The notes under the pieces were generated by a model, which saw nothing but the letters and a program-made list of their open reading frames with translations, ran no database searches and was not told the DNA's origin. Shown piece after piece: positions 10,383-19,537 of a stretch of 64,000 nucleotides of DNA. The position numbers and the translations under genes were made by a program. Position 1 is the first letter of the stretch. Each line of letters begins with the position of its first letter. Source of the DNA: Plectosphaerella cucumerina (Eukaryota; Ascomycota; Sordariomycetes; Glomerellales; Plectosphaerellaceae); contig JAGPXD010000005.1 in the NCBI GenBank assembly GCA_020746995.1, positions 124,001-188,000 of the forward strand, in the 5' to 3' direction.

Positions 10383-12397
10383 CTACTCCTCAGTGCCCAT
10401 GGCCCCCTGCAACATCGCCGCCAGCTCCTGGTGTCCCGCTGCTCTCGCCCGGTCCAGCGCCGTTCCGCCCTCTTTATTCCGTATTGACGGGTCAGCCCCT
10501 GCCTTTAGCAACATACCAACCATGCCGCCGTTTCCCTGAGACGCCGCGATCATGAGCGGGGTGACGCCATCTTGCCGTCGCTGGTACTTGATGTCGGCAC
10601 CGTGCTGCAGCATGTACGCCATGAGCTCATTGTTGTTGCAAATGGCCGACCAGTACATGGGTCCTCGGCCGTCAGGCGGCAGGTGGTTTGTGTTGGCGCC
10701 GGCTTGTATCAGGAGTTTCGCCTCGGCGAGGAACTCGTGTGCGCACATGCCCACTAGGATTGTGCCAGCTACTCGGAGTGTCAGCTCTGATCGATGCCAT
10801 CAGTCTAGGGTGGACATACCTCGATCTGCGCCCGTTGGTTGGTTAGGATCTGCGCCGTTGTCGAGGAGAAACTTCGTCAGGTTTCCGTTGCGCATGTATC
10901 GTGCCGCGAGTGACAGGGGCGTGAAGTCTGGAACACCGTCGCCGAGAGCCTGCAGGTGCCAGTCCGAGGGGATGCTGATGCCTTCGAGGACGGCCCGGGG
11001 GATGCGCTCGTTAACATCCGCGCCATGCTCGAAAAGTACCCTCATCATGGGCTTTTTCTGATTCCGCAGAGCATAGTGGTATGGTGTGAAGCCTGCAATC
11101 GAGTATCAGCTCATGCCATGGTCAAGAACAAGGTGCCGCCTACCATTGCGGTCAGCCTTGTTCACACTAAAGCCATCATCCAGCAGCATCGCCAACGCGG
11201 CAGGGTCTCCTTCATCGATCGCCTCATGGACCAGATAGGGTCCCTTGTTTGTCGCATTTAGCCTTTCGGCGATGGTACGCAGAAGCGCATGCGTTCCAGG
11301 CACCTCGTCGGTCCTCAGCGCCAGTTTGATCAGTGCAGCCGACAAGTCACCGATGACGCAGCCGCGTTCCGCGAGGACGCGTGCCACGGCCAGGGCTTCT
11401 GATGCAAGGGCAAGGCGAAAAGGACTTCGGAGCTCAAAGTCTTTCCCGTTGACATCGGCGCCATGGCCGAGCAGGATGGCGGCCGTCTCAGCATCATCGG
11501 AGATGGCGCAAAAGTGCAGCGCCGTGTAGCCCTGTGCCGAGCGTGCGCTCAGCGAGACGCCGCTCTCGACGAGAGAGGCGATGAGAGCCCTGTTGCCGCT
11601 GCGGACTGCGTCGAGGATGGCGTTTGGGTCCGAGGCCCAAGGGCTCATGATGCTTTTCGGTGCCTCGGCGACGCCGTTCTTCTCGTTCGTGTCGGAGTTC
11701 GCCGGTTGGAGGAAGCGCCGCATGACGAATGTCGAGTCTGTGACGTTGGATACCGACGGTCGCCGTCCCTTGGACCTGTTGCTCGTGACGCTGGCGACAT
11801 CATCCTCGAGTCGTTTCCTGACCTTCTTTCCTGACTCGAGGTTGCGGAACTCATTCATCATCTGACCATAGACCTTCCCGATATCCGCTCTGATGTCTTC
11901 CTGCCCTTTGCCTTCGAGTACACTTGGACGCATGTCAGTCGCCACCATTTTTTCTGGCCAGAAAGAGCTCAGACTCACCCGTTGAGTGCCGATAGCGCCA
12001 GATTCAGACTCGCCTTGCCCTCGTTCAACCGGCCCCTGAGTGCCTTCACATCACCCCGCCGCATGGTCCAACCGAGGACGAAGCGCATCGAGCTGCCGCC
12101 GGCAGCCAGCGGCCTCAAGATGGCCCGCAGGCCCTGCATGGCCTCCTGGCACATGTCGACATACTCTGCCAAGGCCGCGGCGAGGTCCTTGTCTTCTTCA
12201 TCGAGGTCATGGCGCGCGCAGGTGTCGTGGGCGGCGACGAGAATGGCGGTTAATGAGCGCACATCGCGGCCTGTCGCGACGACATCTTCGGGTGCATCCC
12301 GGACTTCCTGGACCATGGTCGCGAGGGAGCGGGCCGTCGCGGCGGCAAATGCGAGGACGCCGGTTATGCTGGCTGCGAGCGAGAGAGGGTCGGCCAT
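10383..12397 (-). CDS. Fungal N-terminal domain plus ankyrin-repeat protein
   Basis: Four exons: 12397-11979, 11922-11144, 11092-10820 and 10768-10383, encoding 618 residues. The first exon (about 139 residues, starting MADPLSLAASITGVLAFA) matches the helical N-terminal domain found at the front of fungal STAND/NLR-like proteins. Exon 2 begins with a charged linker rich in Ser and Lys. From about residue 220 on there are ankyrin repeats, with clear GYTALHFCA, GHGADVN, FTPLSLAARY, DNGADPN, GVTPLMIAAS and KAGADPS signatures. No NACHT or NB-ARC nucleotide-binding domain lies between the two parts. Ankyrin repeats bind protein partners; the N-terminal domain may signal or oligomerise. A TATA box sits only 58 bp before the start. 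Partner and pathway are unknown. Confidence 0.85.
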
Positions 12398-13204
12398 GGT
12401 AGTTGTTGGCGGTTGTCCACGTCGAGCGGGAGGAGAAGTTGACGATGCCTCACATTTTTATAGCGACGACCCAACTCTTCTCTTTTACCCTTTGAGAGAG
12501 GGGGCAACGGTATTTTGGGCCGCGCTGCTCCACGAGGCAGCCGATGCTGCGATGCGCAGGGGTTGTAGCGGGTTTGCGGCGGTGCGTGCATGGAGGATGC
12601 GCCCGCGATTCGCCAGATCGTCAGGCCCCCAAAAACGGGTGCGATGAGCCTCGCCGCTTGTCCCGAGACGTTCGCCTGGCCCCCCGGGACGGACCGCTGA
12701 TCCCCTGGTCCGGAGGGTTATGTGGTGGCTGTGAAGGGCGTCTTGATTGTAGCGGGCGGCCGCCGAGTATGTTTTCGCATCGCTGACGGCGGCCTCAAGC
12801 CTAAGCGCGAGAATGACGAAGGGGAAGTGAACAAGGATGAATGCAGCTATAACTCCAGGCTGGACGCTCCGGGGCAAATGATGGTCCGCCATGCCTCCCA
12901 ATTCTATCCTGACACGAAATGCTGGTTGTCGAAATGCCAAAGACTCCATCCAAAGGATTCGGCGCCTGCGTGCTGGCTACTAATGCCGCTCGCTGCACAC
13001 CGCAGCCGCGATGAAACGCCCAATATATAAACAAGCCGAACTCCTGGCACGCCGGTGGCCGTATCGTCATCTGGTGCACATGCACCTGGTTGATGTATGC
13101 AAGTCTGCGTCAAGTGGTGGCTTCTGCTTGGTGCGCCTTCCCCAACGCAGTATCTTCGATCGCACTGACCGCCGTGATTCCTTTTCTTCCAAGATTTCGA
13201 GTGC
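12398..13204. other. Intergenic region, promoter of the ankyrin gene
   Basis: Contains the TATA element for the ankyrin gene near its left edge and the 3' flank of the four-TM protein gene at its right. No further gene is supported. Open frames on either strand are Arg/Ser/Ala-rich and match nothing. Confidence 0.4.
12455..12462 (-). promoter_or_regulatory. TATA box for the ankyrin-repeat gene
   Basis: Reads TATAAAAA on the minus strand, 58 bp upstream of the ATG at 12397. The short distance implies a very short 5' leader or a slightly later start; the next methionines fall well inside the conserved N-terminal domain. Confidence 0.5.
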
Positions 13205-13801
13205 TCATGACCTCGCCGCCTGGCCCTGCTCGGCGGCTCGTCTCCGCTGCCGCCGCCGCTGACGCTGAGCTGACGATTGGAACCGGCATGTGTCGAAACA
13301 GTGCATGATCATGTAGAGGAAGTGCAGGATAGCAGCGGTGAGCTGTAGCCAGATGTACCAGGGGGCCCAGACAGCCTTGTCGTCGCGGAAAGGGTCGCTC
13401 GCAGACCAGCGTTTCCCCTCCTGGGGCCGCCAGCCGCGCTGGATCATGATGTAGAAGAAGGAGACCATGCCGAGAACGCAGAGTATCAAGTCGCAGATGA
13501 CGAGGAAGCCGGGGCGCATTCGGGGGATCTGGTGGGTGGCGTTGGCGAGTGTGATCATTTCGCACATGGAGTAGAGGATGCCGAGGATTGTCTGGGAGAG
13601 TGGGCGGGTCAGCTCAAGTTGCGCGGGGAATAGGAAGGCAAAAGAAAGGGGACTTACTGCTACGTAGCCCGCGCTAAAGCTGTCATTGTACATTGTGAGT
13701 ATGATCAGAGCTGCCAGGGCGCACACCTCAACGACGACGAGGATCAGGCGGCAGCAGAACTGAAAGATGCCATAGAGGTGGGGGATGCGGGAGCGAGCCA
13801 T
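13205..13801 (-). CDS. Four-transmembrane, MARVEL-like membrane protein
   Basis: Two exons, 13801-13658 and 13591-13205, give 176 residues. The 66-bp intron (GTAAGT to CCCAG) is a multiple of three and has no stop, so it could be read through. Its removal is favoured because it joins two halves of a membrane helix (SAGYVA to TILGILYS). Four hydrophobic segments lie at about residues 10-36, 42-63, 75-98 and 122-146. Charged loops separate them and a very basic, Arg-rich tail follows. This layout resembles fungal MARVEL-domain proteins, which occur in membrane domains and vesicles, but the assignment rests on topology rather than a diagnostic motif. The Arg/Gln-rich C-terminus could bind acidic lipids. 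No functional link to neighbours is seen. Confidence 0.7.
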   Translation of the reverse strand: MARSRIPHLYGIFQFCCRLILVVVEVCALAALIILTMYNDSFSAGYVAVSPLSFAFLFPAQLELTRPLSQTILGILYSMCEMITLANATHQIPRMRPGFLVICDLILCVLGMVSFFYIMIQRGWRPQEGKRWSASDPFRDDKAVWAPWYIWLQLTAAILHFLYMIMHCFDTCRFQSSAQRQRRRQRRRAAEQGQAARS

Positions 13802-15309
13802 GGTGTCGGGCGAGGCCGCTGGAGGCGGGCGGCGGCCGGGGAGGGATTATCTCGAGCCTGGGCGTGGCATATGGCGGTCGTCGATTGAGGGTGCCAGATA
13901 AGTGCGGCGTGAGCCAGTATCTGGGTCCAGACGTCGGCCACCGGTCGTGCTCTTGGCCCTTCGTCAATGGGAGAGCTTCTGGTAGTCGATCTTGGGGCGG
14001 CGATAATCAGAGCAGCGAGAGGAGAGATCGAGAGAGGAGGCTGGTCGCAGGGGTCCTCTTGGCGGCTATCTTCGTACCCGTATCGTCCTGGCAGCTATGA
14101 GCTGTGTGTCCGGGGATGCGTATGCAATGGACGGCGAGGCGTCGTCAGCCGTGAGGTGTCACCGGGGAGAAGGTGTGGGAGGGGAGAGCGGAGGCCGGGG
14201 ATGGAGGATGTTTGGATAAACGGGACGGGATGAAGAGTGAGGACATGACAGGACAGGCCGACGGGTAGGATAGGGATCCTTGCATTGAGTGACCTGTGGT
14301 CCGGTGCGATGCGCACGATAGGACCAATCCAGGGCACTCCGTGGAGGGGCAGAATCCCGCCCAATCACGAGCGGTCCCGAAGAGCCAAGTTAGCAGGCTG
14401 GGAGCCATGTGCCAGCCCCTGGCGTCGGGCCCTTCAGCGCATCATTCCCTATCGGGGGCGCTAAAGAGGAATGGCGTCAAGCTGGCGGGGGCACTGACTT
14501 CAAGTTCTATGGGGGTCCGGGCTCATCTGGGCTTTCCACCGCCAGCATGTCATTCCCGTCGCTGTCGCTGAACTAGAAGCTGTTGTATCGTCTTATTGAA
14601 CGATATTCGAATGAACCACTTACCCACGGGCCTACGCAAAACTGGATGAACAACAAAGCTGAAGTTGACCGACGGAAAATTCCGACGCGACGACGAAAAG
14701 CGCCTCAACGTCGGGTGCGCGACTTCCCTCCACCTCGTCACCGCTTGGCACTTCATCCCATCCCTCGGAAATGCCAAGTCCCGTCAACTGAACCAAGGCA
14801 TTCACCCCGCCGAGACCCCTCTTCCTCACTCCCGGGGAGAGACACGGCCGAGGACGAGACATGCATCCGCCAGCCCCCTGCGTCACAAAACACCCCGACG
14901 CGCGAGGCCGGCCACCGCCTGGAATGCCGACGACGAGATCTCTCTCAGGCGGAGCTATGGGCGCAGGCGCGGCGGCGACACTATCGACTTTCTTGACGCC
15001 CCTGTGGCGGTCTCCGACTCCCCTGACTCGGTGGCGTGTCCGGCCAAGCGCCGGCGTTTCTGTTGCCGCGCTTCGAGAAGGCCGATGGGGCCGTAGAAGA
15101 AAACACCCGAGTCAGAAACGGCGCCGGGTCTTGGAGGACCGAAAGGACCGAGGTCAGATTCATCAGGAGGGTTGGACGTAGCTCAGATTTTGGCAGCTGT
15201 CCATCGTGGCATCGCAGATCTCCCCGACTACTTGACCTCACCTCCTTCACGACACGAGCATCTCCGCTCCTCAGAACGACACCAACAAAACCGGCCTTCA
15301 CCCCGGCCT
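13802..15309. other. Intergenic region, no gene seen
   Basis: About 1.5 kb between the four-TM gene and the 3' end of the TupA-like gene. The plus-strand frames at 14583-15096 are long but Arg/Pro-rich and match no family. No repeat or RNA gene was recognised. The left part should hold the four-TM gene's promoter. Confidence 0.35.
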
Positions 15310-16311
15310 TCACCCCGAGTCCCGCCCGGCCGTCGAGTTGCCCGGCGCAGCGCTGTACAGCTGCTCCCCGCCCTTTTTGAACCCGACGACCACGGCCTGT
15401 CCTCGCTCCCCGACCAGCCACTCCGCAAACCCCGCCGCCCGCCGCCGATCCCCCGCCCGCGCTCCGACCAGCAGCGTCGCCGGGTTCAGTAACGGGTCAT
15501 CCGCCTCCTCGTCGCCGCCCGCCTTGTACACCACTGTCCTGTTCCTCGTCTCCACGTCCGCCGACAGCAGCGTGCCCCGGTCCGTGAGGGTGTACTCCTC
15601 CAGCAACGCCGCAGCGGTAAGTGCTTGACTTGGGAAAGCGATGTACTGGTGATACCAGGTCGAGTAGGCCGTCGCCCAGGGCACCTGGCCTACCCCCGCC
15701 CACAGCAGCGTCTCCTTGATGTTCGTCGCCGACTTGTCGTAGCGACTCAAAAATCGCACCGGAGGCGTCGTTGCTGGTCCCTCGGCCGCTGCGTGTAAAG
15801 CCGCGAAGAGCACGTCCGTGTCATCGTCCCGCGTCAGGTTCGCCGGGTTTGATGCCGGCCCGACGAGGAGGAAATGGTCTCGAAATGCGTAGTAGGCTGG
15901 CGCCGTCGCGATGCCTTCCTTGATTGCGATTCGTTCTGCCGCCGCATTGTAGGTGATGCCCACGTCGATGAGCCCGGTGGCAAGGTGTGCAATGGTAACC
16001 GTCGTGTCGCTCAGGTACCATGCCACGCGGAACGGCCCTTCGCCATGCGCGACTCGGTCCTGGATATACGCGTCTGCAAGAGCTGGTGTCGTGGCCTGTC
16101 AGCACGTGTGCCATTTCTGTTCACATAGGCAATATATATGCCTACCTTTGATAAGCCCACTCTGCCCGGCGCCGCCATTGCCTATGCGTAGCTTGATGGT
16201 CGAGTTGAACTTGCCGAACCCGCCGTCATAGACAGCCGCGGGGCTCTGCGCAGCGCATCCAAGGCCGAGTGCTAACACCAGCAGCTTCAACATCATCCTG
16301 AGGCCGTGCAT
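15310..16311 (-). CDS. TupA-like extracellular solute (tungstate-type) binding protein
   Basis: Two exons, 16311-16146 and 16082-15310, encode 312 residues. The N-terminus is a signal peptide (hydrophobic core LKLLVLALGLGCAA); a second ATG at 16296 would also give one. Mature features match bacterial TupA-like periplasmic binding proteins: strand-forming RIGNGG near the start, then ALADAYIQDR, VAWYLSDTTV and DVGITYNAAAERIA. RDHFLLVGPASNPANL and RYDKSATNIKE follow, and near the end an EWLVGERGQAVVVGF segment. In bacteria such proteins deliver tungstate or molybdate to an ABC permease; no permease or ATPase is nearby and fungi lack such importers. The fungal protein is therefore probably secreted or wall-associated with an unknown ligand. 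It lies just downstream of Tam41 on the same strand. Confidence 0.8.
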
Positions 16312-16808
16312 TCCTGCAGATAGTGTAAAAAGAGACTTCGCATGCAGCGTCACCTACGAGGACAAGTGCCGCTCTTGTACTCGTCGCATGTCTTGTTTGC
16401 GACACCACCAGGCGACCAACTCCAATCAGCTGAGTATTCGCGATGAAGCTATTCGCAATCCGGCGCCCCTTCAGCCGCAGTGAGATGCTAGCTTGTCAAC
16501 TTTGTACGAAGCGCCACCGCGTCATCCTGTTTGCGGCCATTCAACGTCATGGCTTCATTGACCCGCCGTCTGTCTACATTGCAATCGACTCTTCGTACAC
16601 GCCAAAGTCTGGCCGCTCCCCTGTCTCAGACCCTGATATCCCCAAACGCCAGCCGTTTAAACAGCGATATCCCGCCCCTCCACACCCTCCTAGTTTTGGG
16701 TTCCCGCGCCCGGCAGATCCTCTAGCTCTTTTCCGCCGGGACTATGCAAATGCTCCGAATGGGTATGTACAATAGTGCCTCTTTGGCACTACATCGCAGC
16801 GCGATGCT
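16312..16808. other. Intergenic region holding a doubtful small ORF
   Basis: Space between the start of the TupA-like gene and the end of Tam41, both minus strand. The only candidate content is the 58-codon plus-strand frame at 16549-16725, listed separately. No TATA box was seen. Confidence 0.35.
16549..16725 (+). CDS. Possible small protein with a mitochondrial-presequence-like start
   Basis: ATG to TAG, 58 codons. The N-terminus (MASLTRRLSTLQSTLRTRQS) is rich in Arg, Ser, Thr and Leu, lacks acidic residues over its first 40 positions, and would form a basic amphipathic helix, as mitochondrial presequences do. The rest is short and unrecognised. A good GTATGT donor follows at 16763 but in another frame. 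The frame converges on Tam41. It may be chance. Confidence 0.2.
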   Translation: MASLTRRLSTLQSTLRTRQSLAAPLSQTLISPNASRLNSDIPPLHTLLVLGSRARQIL

Positions 16809-18491
16809 TCACTCGCTCCCCTTCTTCTCCGATCCGTCGGTCTTGGCCTGTGCCGCTTCCAGCGCCTTCTGCTGCATCTTGGCCCTGCCCTTGCGGTACT
16901 TGCTCCATTTCTCAAGCATGTAGCGTATGGCCCGCGCCGGGCCGGCGGTGAAGATGCCCTTGAGAGACTGCGCGGTGGCGGGCCAGTTGACAGTCTGCTT
17001 GATGACGCGGCGGATGAAGGCGCGCAGTTGCACGGGGTCATCCTCAACGATACGGCGCTCGAATCCGCCGCCAGTAGCGCGCCGTTCGAAGCTCTCAGGG
17101 TTCTCTCCGCGCGAGGCATCAATCATGGCCTGGAACTCCTCCTTGGGAACCATGAGCTTCTTCTGATACTGGAAGTACAGGCGCGAGCGGAACGTCTTAG
17201 GCAGGCGGCGCACCATATTCGCGCGCCTGATGGGATCCATGTCCTGTTCAAGAGGGGCATCGAGCTCGGAATCCGTAGGGAAGGTACCCTTCTTGTCGTC
17301 GGACGTGACAAAGTTGACGTTGGGCAGCGTGGAGAGTAGTGGGCTGTAGAGTCGGCGGAAGGAGAGCATGTTGTTGTCGACAATATCGTTGACCTTGCTG
17401 GGGCTCTCGGTGGGAAGAGCCATGCGAGGGTCGCCGAGGTACGAGAGGCCTGCAATTGTTGCGTAGAGCTCGCGCTCAGTGAAGCGCGGCGGCAGGAGCA
17501 GGAGCGCGGTGCGTACGGCCGAGATGAGGTTGACCTGGTTGGCGAGACGGACGCGCGGGTGGTCGCGAAGGATCTTAACCGGCTTCTGCAGGCGGCCCGC
17601 GAGGTACAGGTTGTTCCAGGAGGAGAGATCGGTACAGAGGTTGTCGAGGGACACGACGCCGTACTTGATCTGCATGCCGCTCTGAGTGACGTATGGGTTA
17701 AAGTAGACACCAGCGCCCCAGCGGTCCTGGAAGGTGGAGACGAGGCCAGAGCCGAATTTCGACAGGAACGAGTAGTGCTCGGGGTGTTGGCGCATGTTGA
17801 GGCTGTGCCAGTGCTGTGTGTGGGAGACGCCGAAGATGAGATCGATGGAGCGAGGGCCGGATGCCTGGACCTCCTTCAAGGCGTGCGACGGCCGCGGGTG
17901 GAGGACCTTGAACTCATCGTCGGTAATCGTGCGCGAGGGCTTGGCCTGAGGAAAGACGCCGGAGCCATAGGCAAAGGCGTACATGATGGGGGCGCGGTAG
18001 GAACGCAGCAGCTGCGTCAGTTCCTTCTTGAACTCGACGTTGAAGTCCATGTGCTGGTTGGTGCCGAAGAGCTTGTACGGGAGCTCCGTAAAGTCCTCGA
18101 GCTTCGCATCGGCATGGTCCTCCCAGTTCTTGGCGTCAAGTACCGGTCCCTCCCTTGGTTTCTTCTGTTGATATTTCTGGCCAAACGCAAAGTTGATGGC
18201 GGAGCCATGGTGGACGTACGCCGGAGGCTTCTCCTCGGCTTTGTTGGCGTCGGTCTTAGGGGGCTCGGTCTTGGGGGGCTCGGTCTTGGGGGGCTCGGTC
18301 TTGGGGGGCTCGGTCTTGGAAGGATTGGCTTGTGTATCCTGGCTGCTTGCCTTTTCCGAGTATCTGCGGACAAGCGCAGCGGTCGTCGCCTGATGCCGGG
18401 GTGTGTTGAAGGCGAGGCGCATCGGTGCTGCTGTGTGGAGGCTCGGTCGAGGGAACATGGCTGCGCGGCCGAGGCGGTAGGTCAGCGCCAT
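16809..18491 (-). CDS. TAM41: Mitochondrial phosphatidate cytidylyltransferase Tam41
   Basis: Single exon of 560 residues. Tam41 makes CDP-diacylglycerol from phosphatidic acid and CTP on the matrix side of the inner membrane, the first step toward cardiolipin. The catalytic part begins near residue 100. It shows the nucleotidyltransferase signature AFAYGSGVFPQ, then RSIDLIFGV with its conserved aspartate, HWHSLN, and YGVVSLDNLCTDL. The start is set at the ATG at 18491; the frame stays open upstream, but the residues from there give a standard presequence (basic, no acidic residues: MALTYRLGRAAMFPRPSLH). Between presequence and enzyme lies a low-complexity linker of repeated TEPPK units, coded by 15-bp tandem repeats. 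The C-terminal tail is lysine-rich. It is divergent from Mad1, with about 1 kb between starts. Confidence 0.93.
   Translation of the reverse strand: MALTYRLGRAAMFPRPSLHTAAPMRLAFNTPRHQATTAALVRRYSEKASSQDTQANPSKTEPPKTEPPKTEPPKTEPPKTDANKAEEKPPAYVHHGSAINFAFGQKYQQKKPREGPVLDAKNWEDHADAKLEDFTELPYKLFGTNQHMDFNVEFKKELTQLLRSYRAPIMYAFAYGSGVFPQAKPSRTITDDEFKVLHPRPSHALKEVQASGPRSIDLIFGVSHTQHWHSLNMRQHPEHYSFLSKFGSGLVSTFQDRWGAGVYFNPYVTQSGMQIKYGVVSLDNLCTDLSSWNNLYLAGRLQKPVKILRDHPRVRLANQVNLISAVRTALLLLPPRFTERELYATIAGLSYLGDPRMALPTESPSKVNDIVDNNMLSFRRLYSPLLSTLPNVNFVTSDDKKGTFPTDSELDAPLEQDMDPIRRANMVRRLPKTFRSRLYFQYQKKLMVPKEEFQAMIDASRGENPESFERRATGGGFERRIVEDDPVQLRAFIRRVIKQTVNWPATAQSLKGIFTAGPARAIRYMLEKWSKYRKGRAKMQQKALEAAQAKTDGSEKKGSE
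18251..18319 (-). repeat. 15-bp coding minisatellite in TAM41
   Basis: About 4.6 near-identical copies of a 15-base unit (plus strand CGGTCTTGGGGGGCT), each coding five residues of the KTEPP repeat. The unit length keeps the frame, so copy number can vary without breaking the gene. It falls in the linker between presequence and catalytic domain. Confidence 0.95.
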
Positions 18492-19537
18492 GATGGTAGC
18501 TGCAGCACCATCAAAGTCAGCGCGTATTTTGGTGTCAGGGATGGCCGTGGGACGTACGGTCTGATCCTCAGCGGTGTTGATCTGCTTCGTGGTGTTGCGA
18601 GGTGATGTGTCTGTCGGGTGCCGGTGTGGGCTTGGGTCGCCAGAGGTGATCAACGAAAGCAGTTGAAACGTTGCGCATCAGCTTGAGCAGCTGCAAGCTC
18701 AGTTGAAAATCGGATCCATATGCTCCAGATCCAAGTGTAGCACAAGCTAGGTTGGGTGATTAGTCGCCCAATGCAGGCGACTCAGCGCATTCGACGACTA
18801 AGCGACACAGAAAGGCGCAAGGACAATGCGCAATTCGACAAGAAATTGAAAATAGAGCTTGAGATGGTCTGTAGATCACGAATTGAACGAGAGAGCAGAT
18901 GTCAAATGGTGAAGCCTTGGCGGTACTGGAGAAGCGAATGAGATGTCTTTTTTGTGGTTGATTCTAGAAAATCGCGATGCAGCGGGATGGTAGCTCGGGA
19001 AGTGTTGAGACGCACAGGCCGTGAAGAAGTCCGTGCCAACGCCCAGGACAGGGACAAGCTCAAAGGGAGGTGGAGATCATCCGAGGCTCGGGTTGGAAGC
19101 AGCAACGTCATCAGCACCTGCCGACGGAGCCGTTTCTTCGTGATCAGCCTTTGAGCATCGCGATCGGACAATCGAGCAAAGACATAAGGCGGGTGTAAAC
19201 AAACGACCTACTACTGCCAGCTGGAGGACAGCTGGAGAAACAAGTTGGTGACAATATCTGCAGTTACGGTCTTGGCTGCTTCTCTAGCCAGATCCTCCAA
19301 GGAGATTCAAACAAAGGGCTGGCACCTGAGGTAACTGCCATCCCCTCCCTTAAAACCCAGGATAAATACTCCTTCCCCTTCTCCCGATGCCTGATGTTGA
19401 GATTCAATTCGGAATTTACTTCAGATCCAGTTTCTACTCTGCTGCGTCAGCCCCTCTGCTGGACCGGTTCCAGTCGGTCTTCACATTGTCAGGTTGTCAG
19501 GTGCTGCAGTTCCGCGCGACCCCTCGATTCAGCAATC
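18492..19537. other. Divergent promoter region between TAM41 and Mad1
   Basis: Holds the upstream regions of two divergent genes. A TATA-like element for Mad1 lies at 19362-19368. The open frames near TAM41 (minus strand to 18653) are its 5' leader. No other gene was seen. Confidence 0.45.
19362..19368 (+). promoter_or_regulatory. TATA-like box upstream of Mad1
   Basis: ATAAATA within GGATAAATACTCC, followed by a pyrimidine-rich stretch typical of fungal transcription starts. It lies only 32 bp before an in-frame ATG at 19394 but 176 bp before the ATG at 19538, which favours the later start. Confidence 0.4.

Noticed and set aside
17559..18605. 348-codon plus-strand frame
   Set aside because: Antisense shadow of Tam41; its Gly/Leu repeats are the complement of the TEPPK minisatellite.
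19394..19537. Earlier in-frame ATG for Mad1
   Set aside because: It lies about 30 bp after the TATA-like box, and the added 48 residues look unlike the family's N-terminus.
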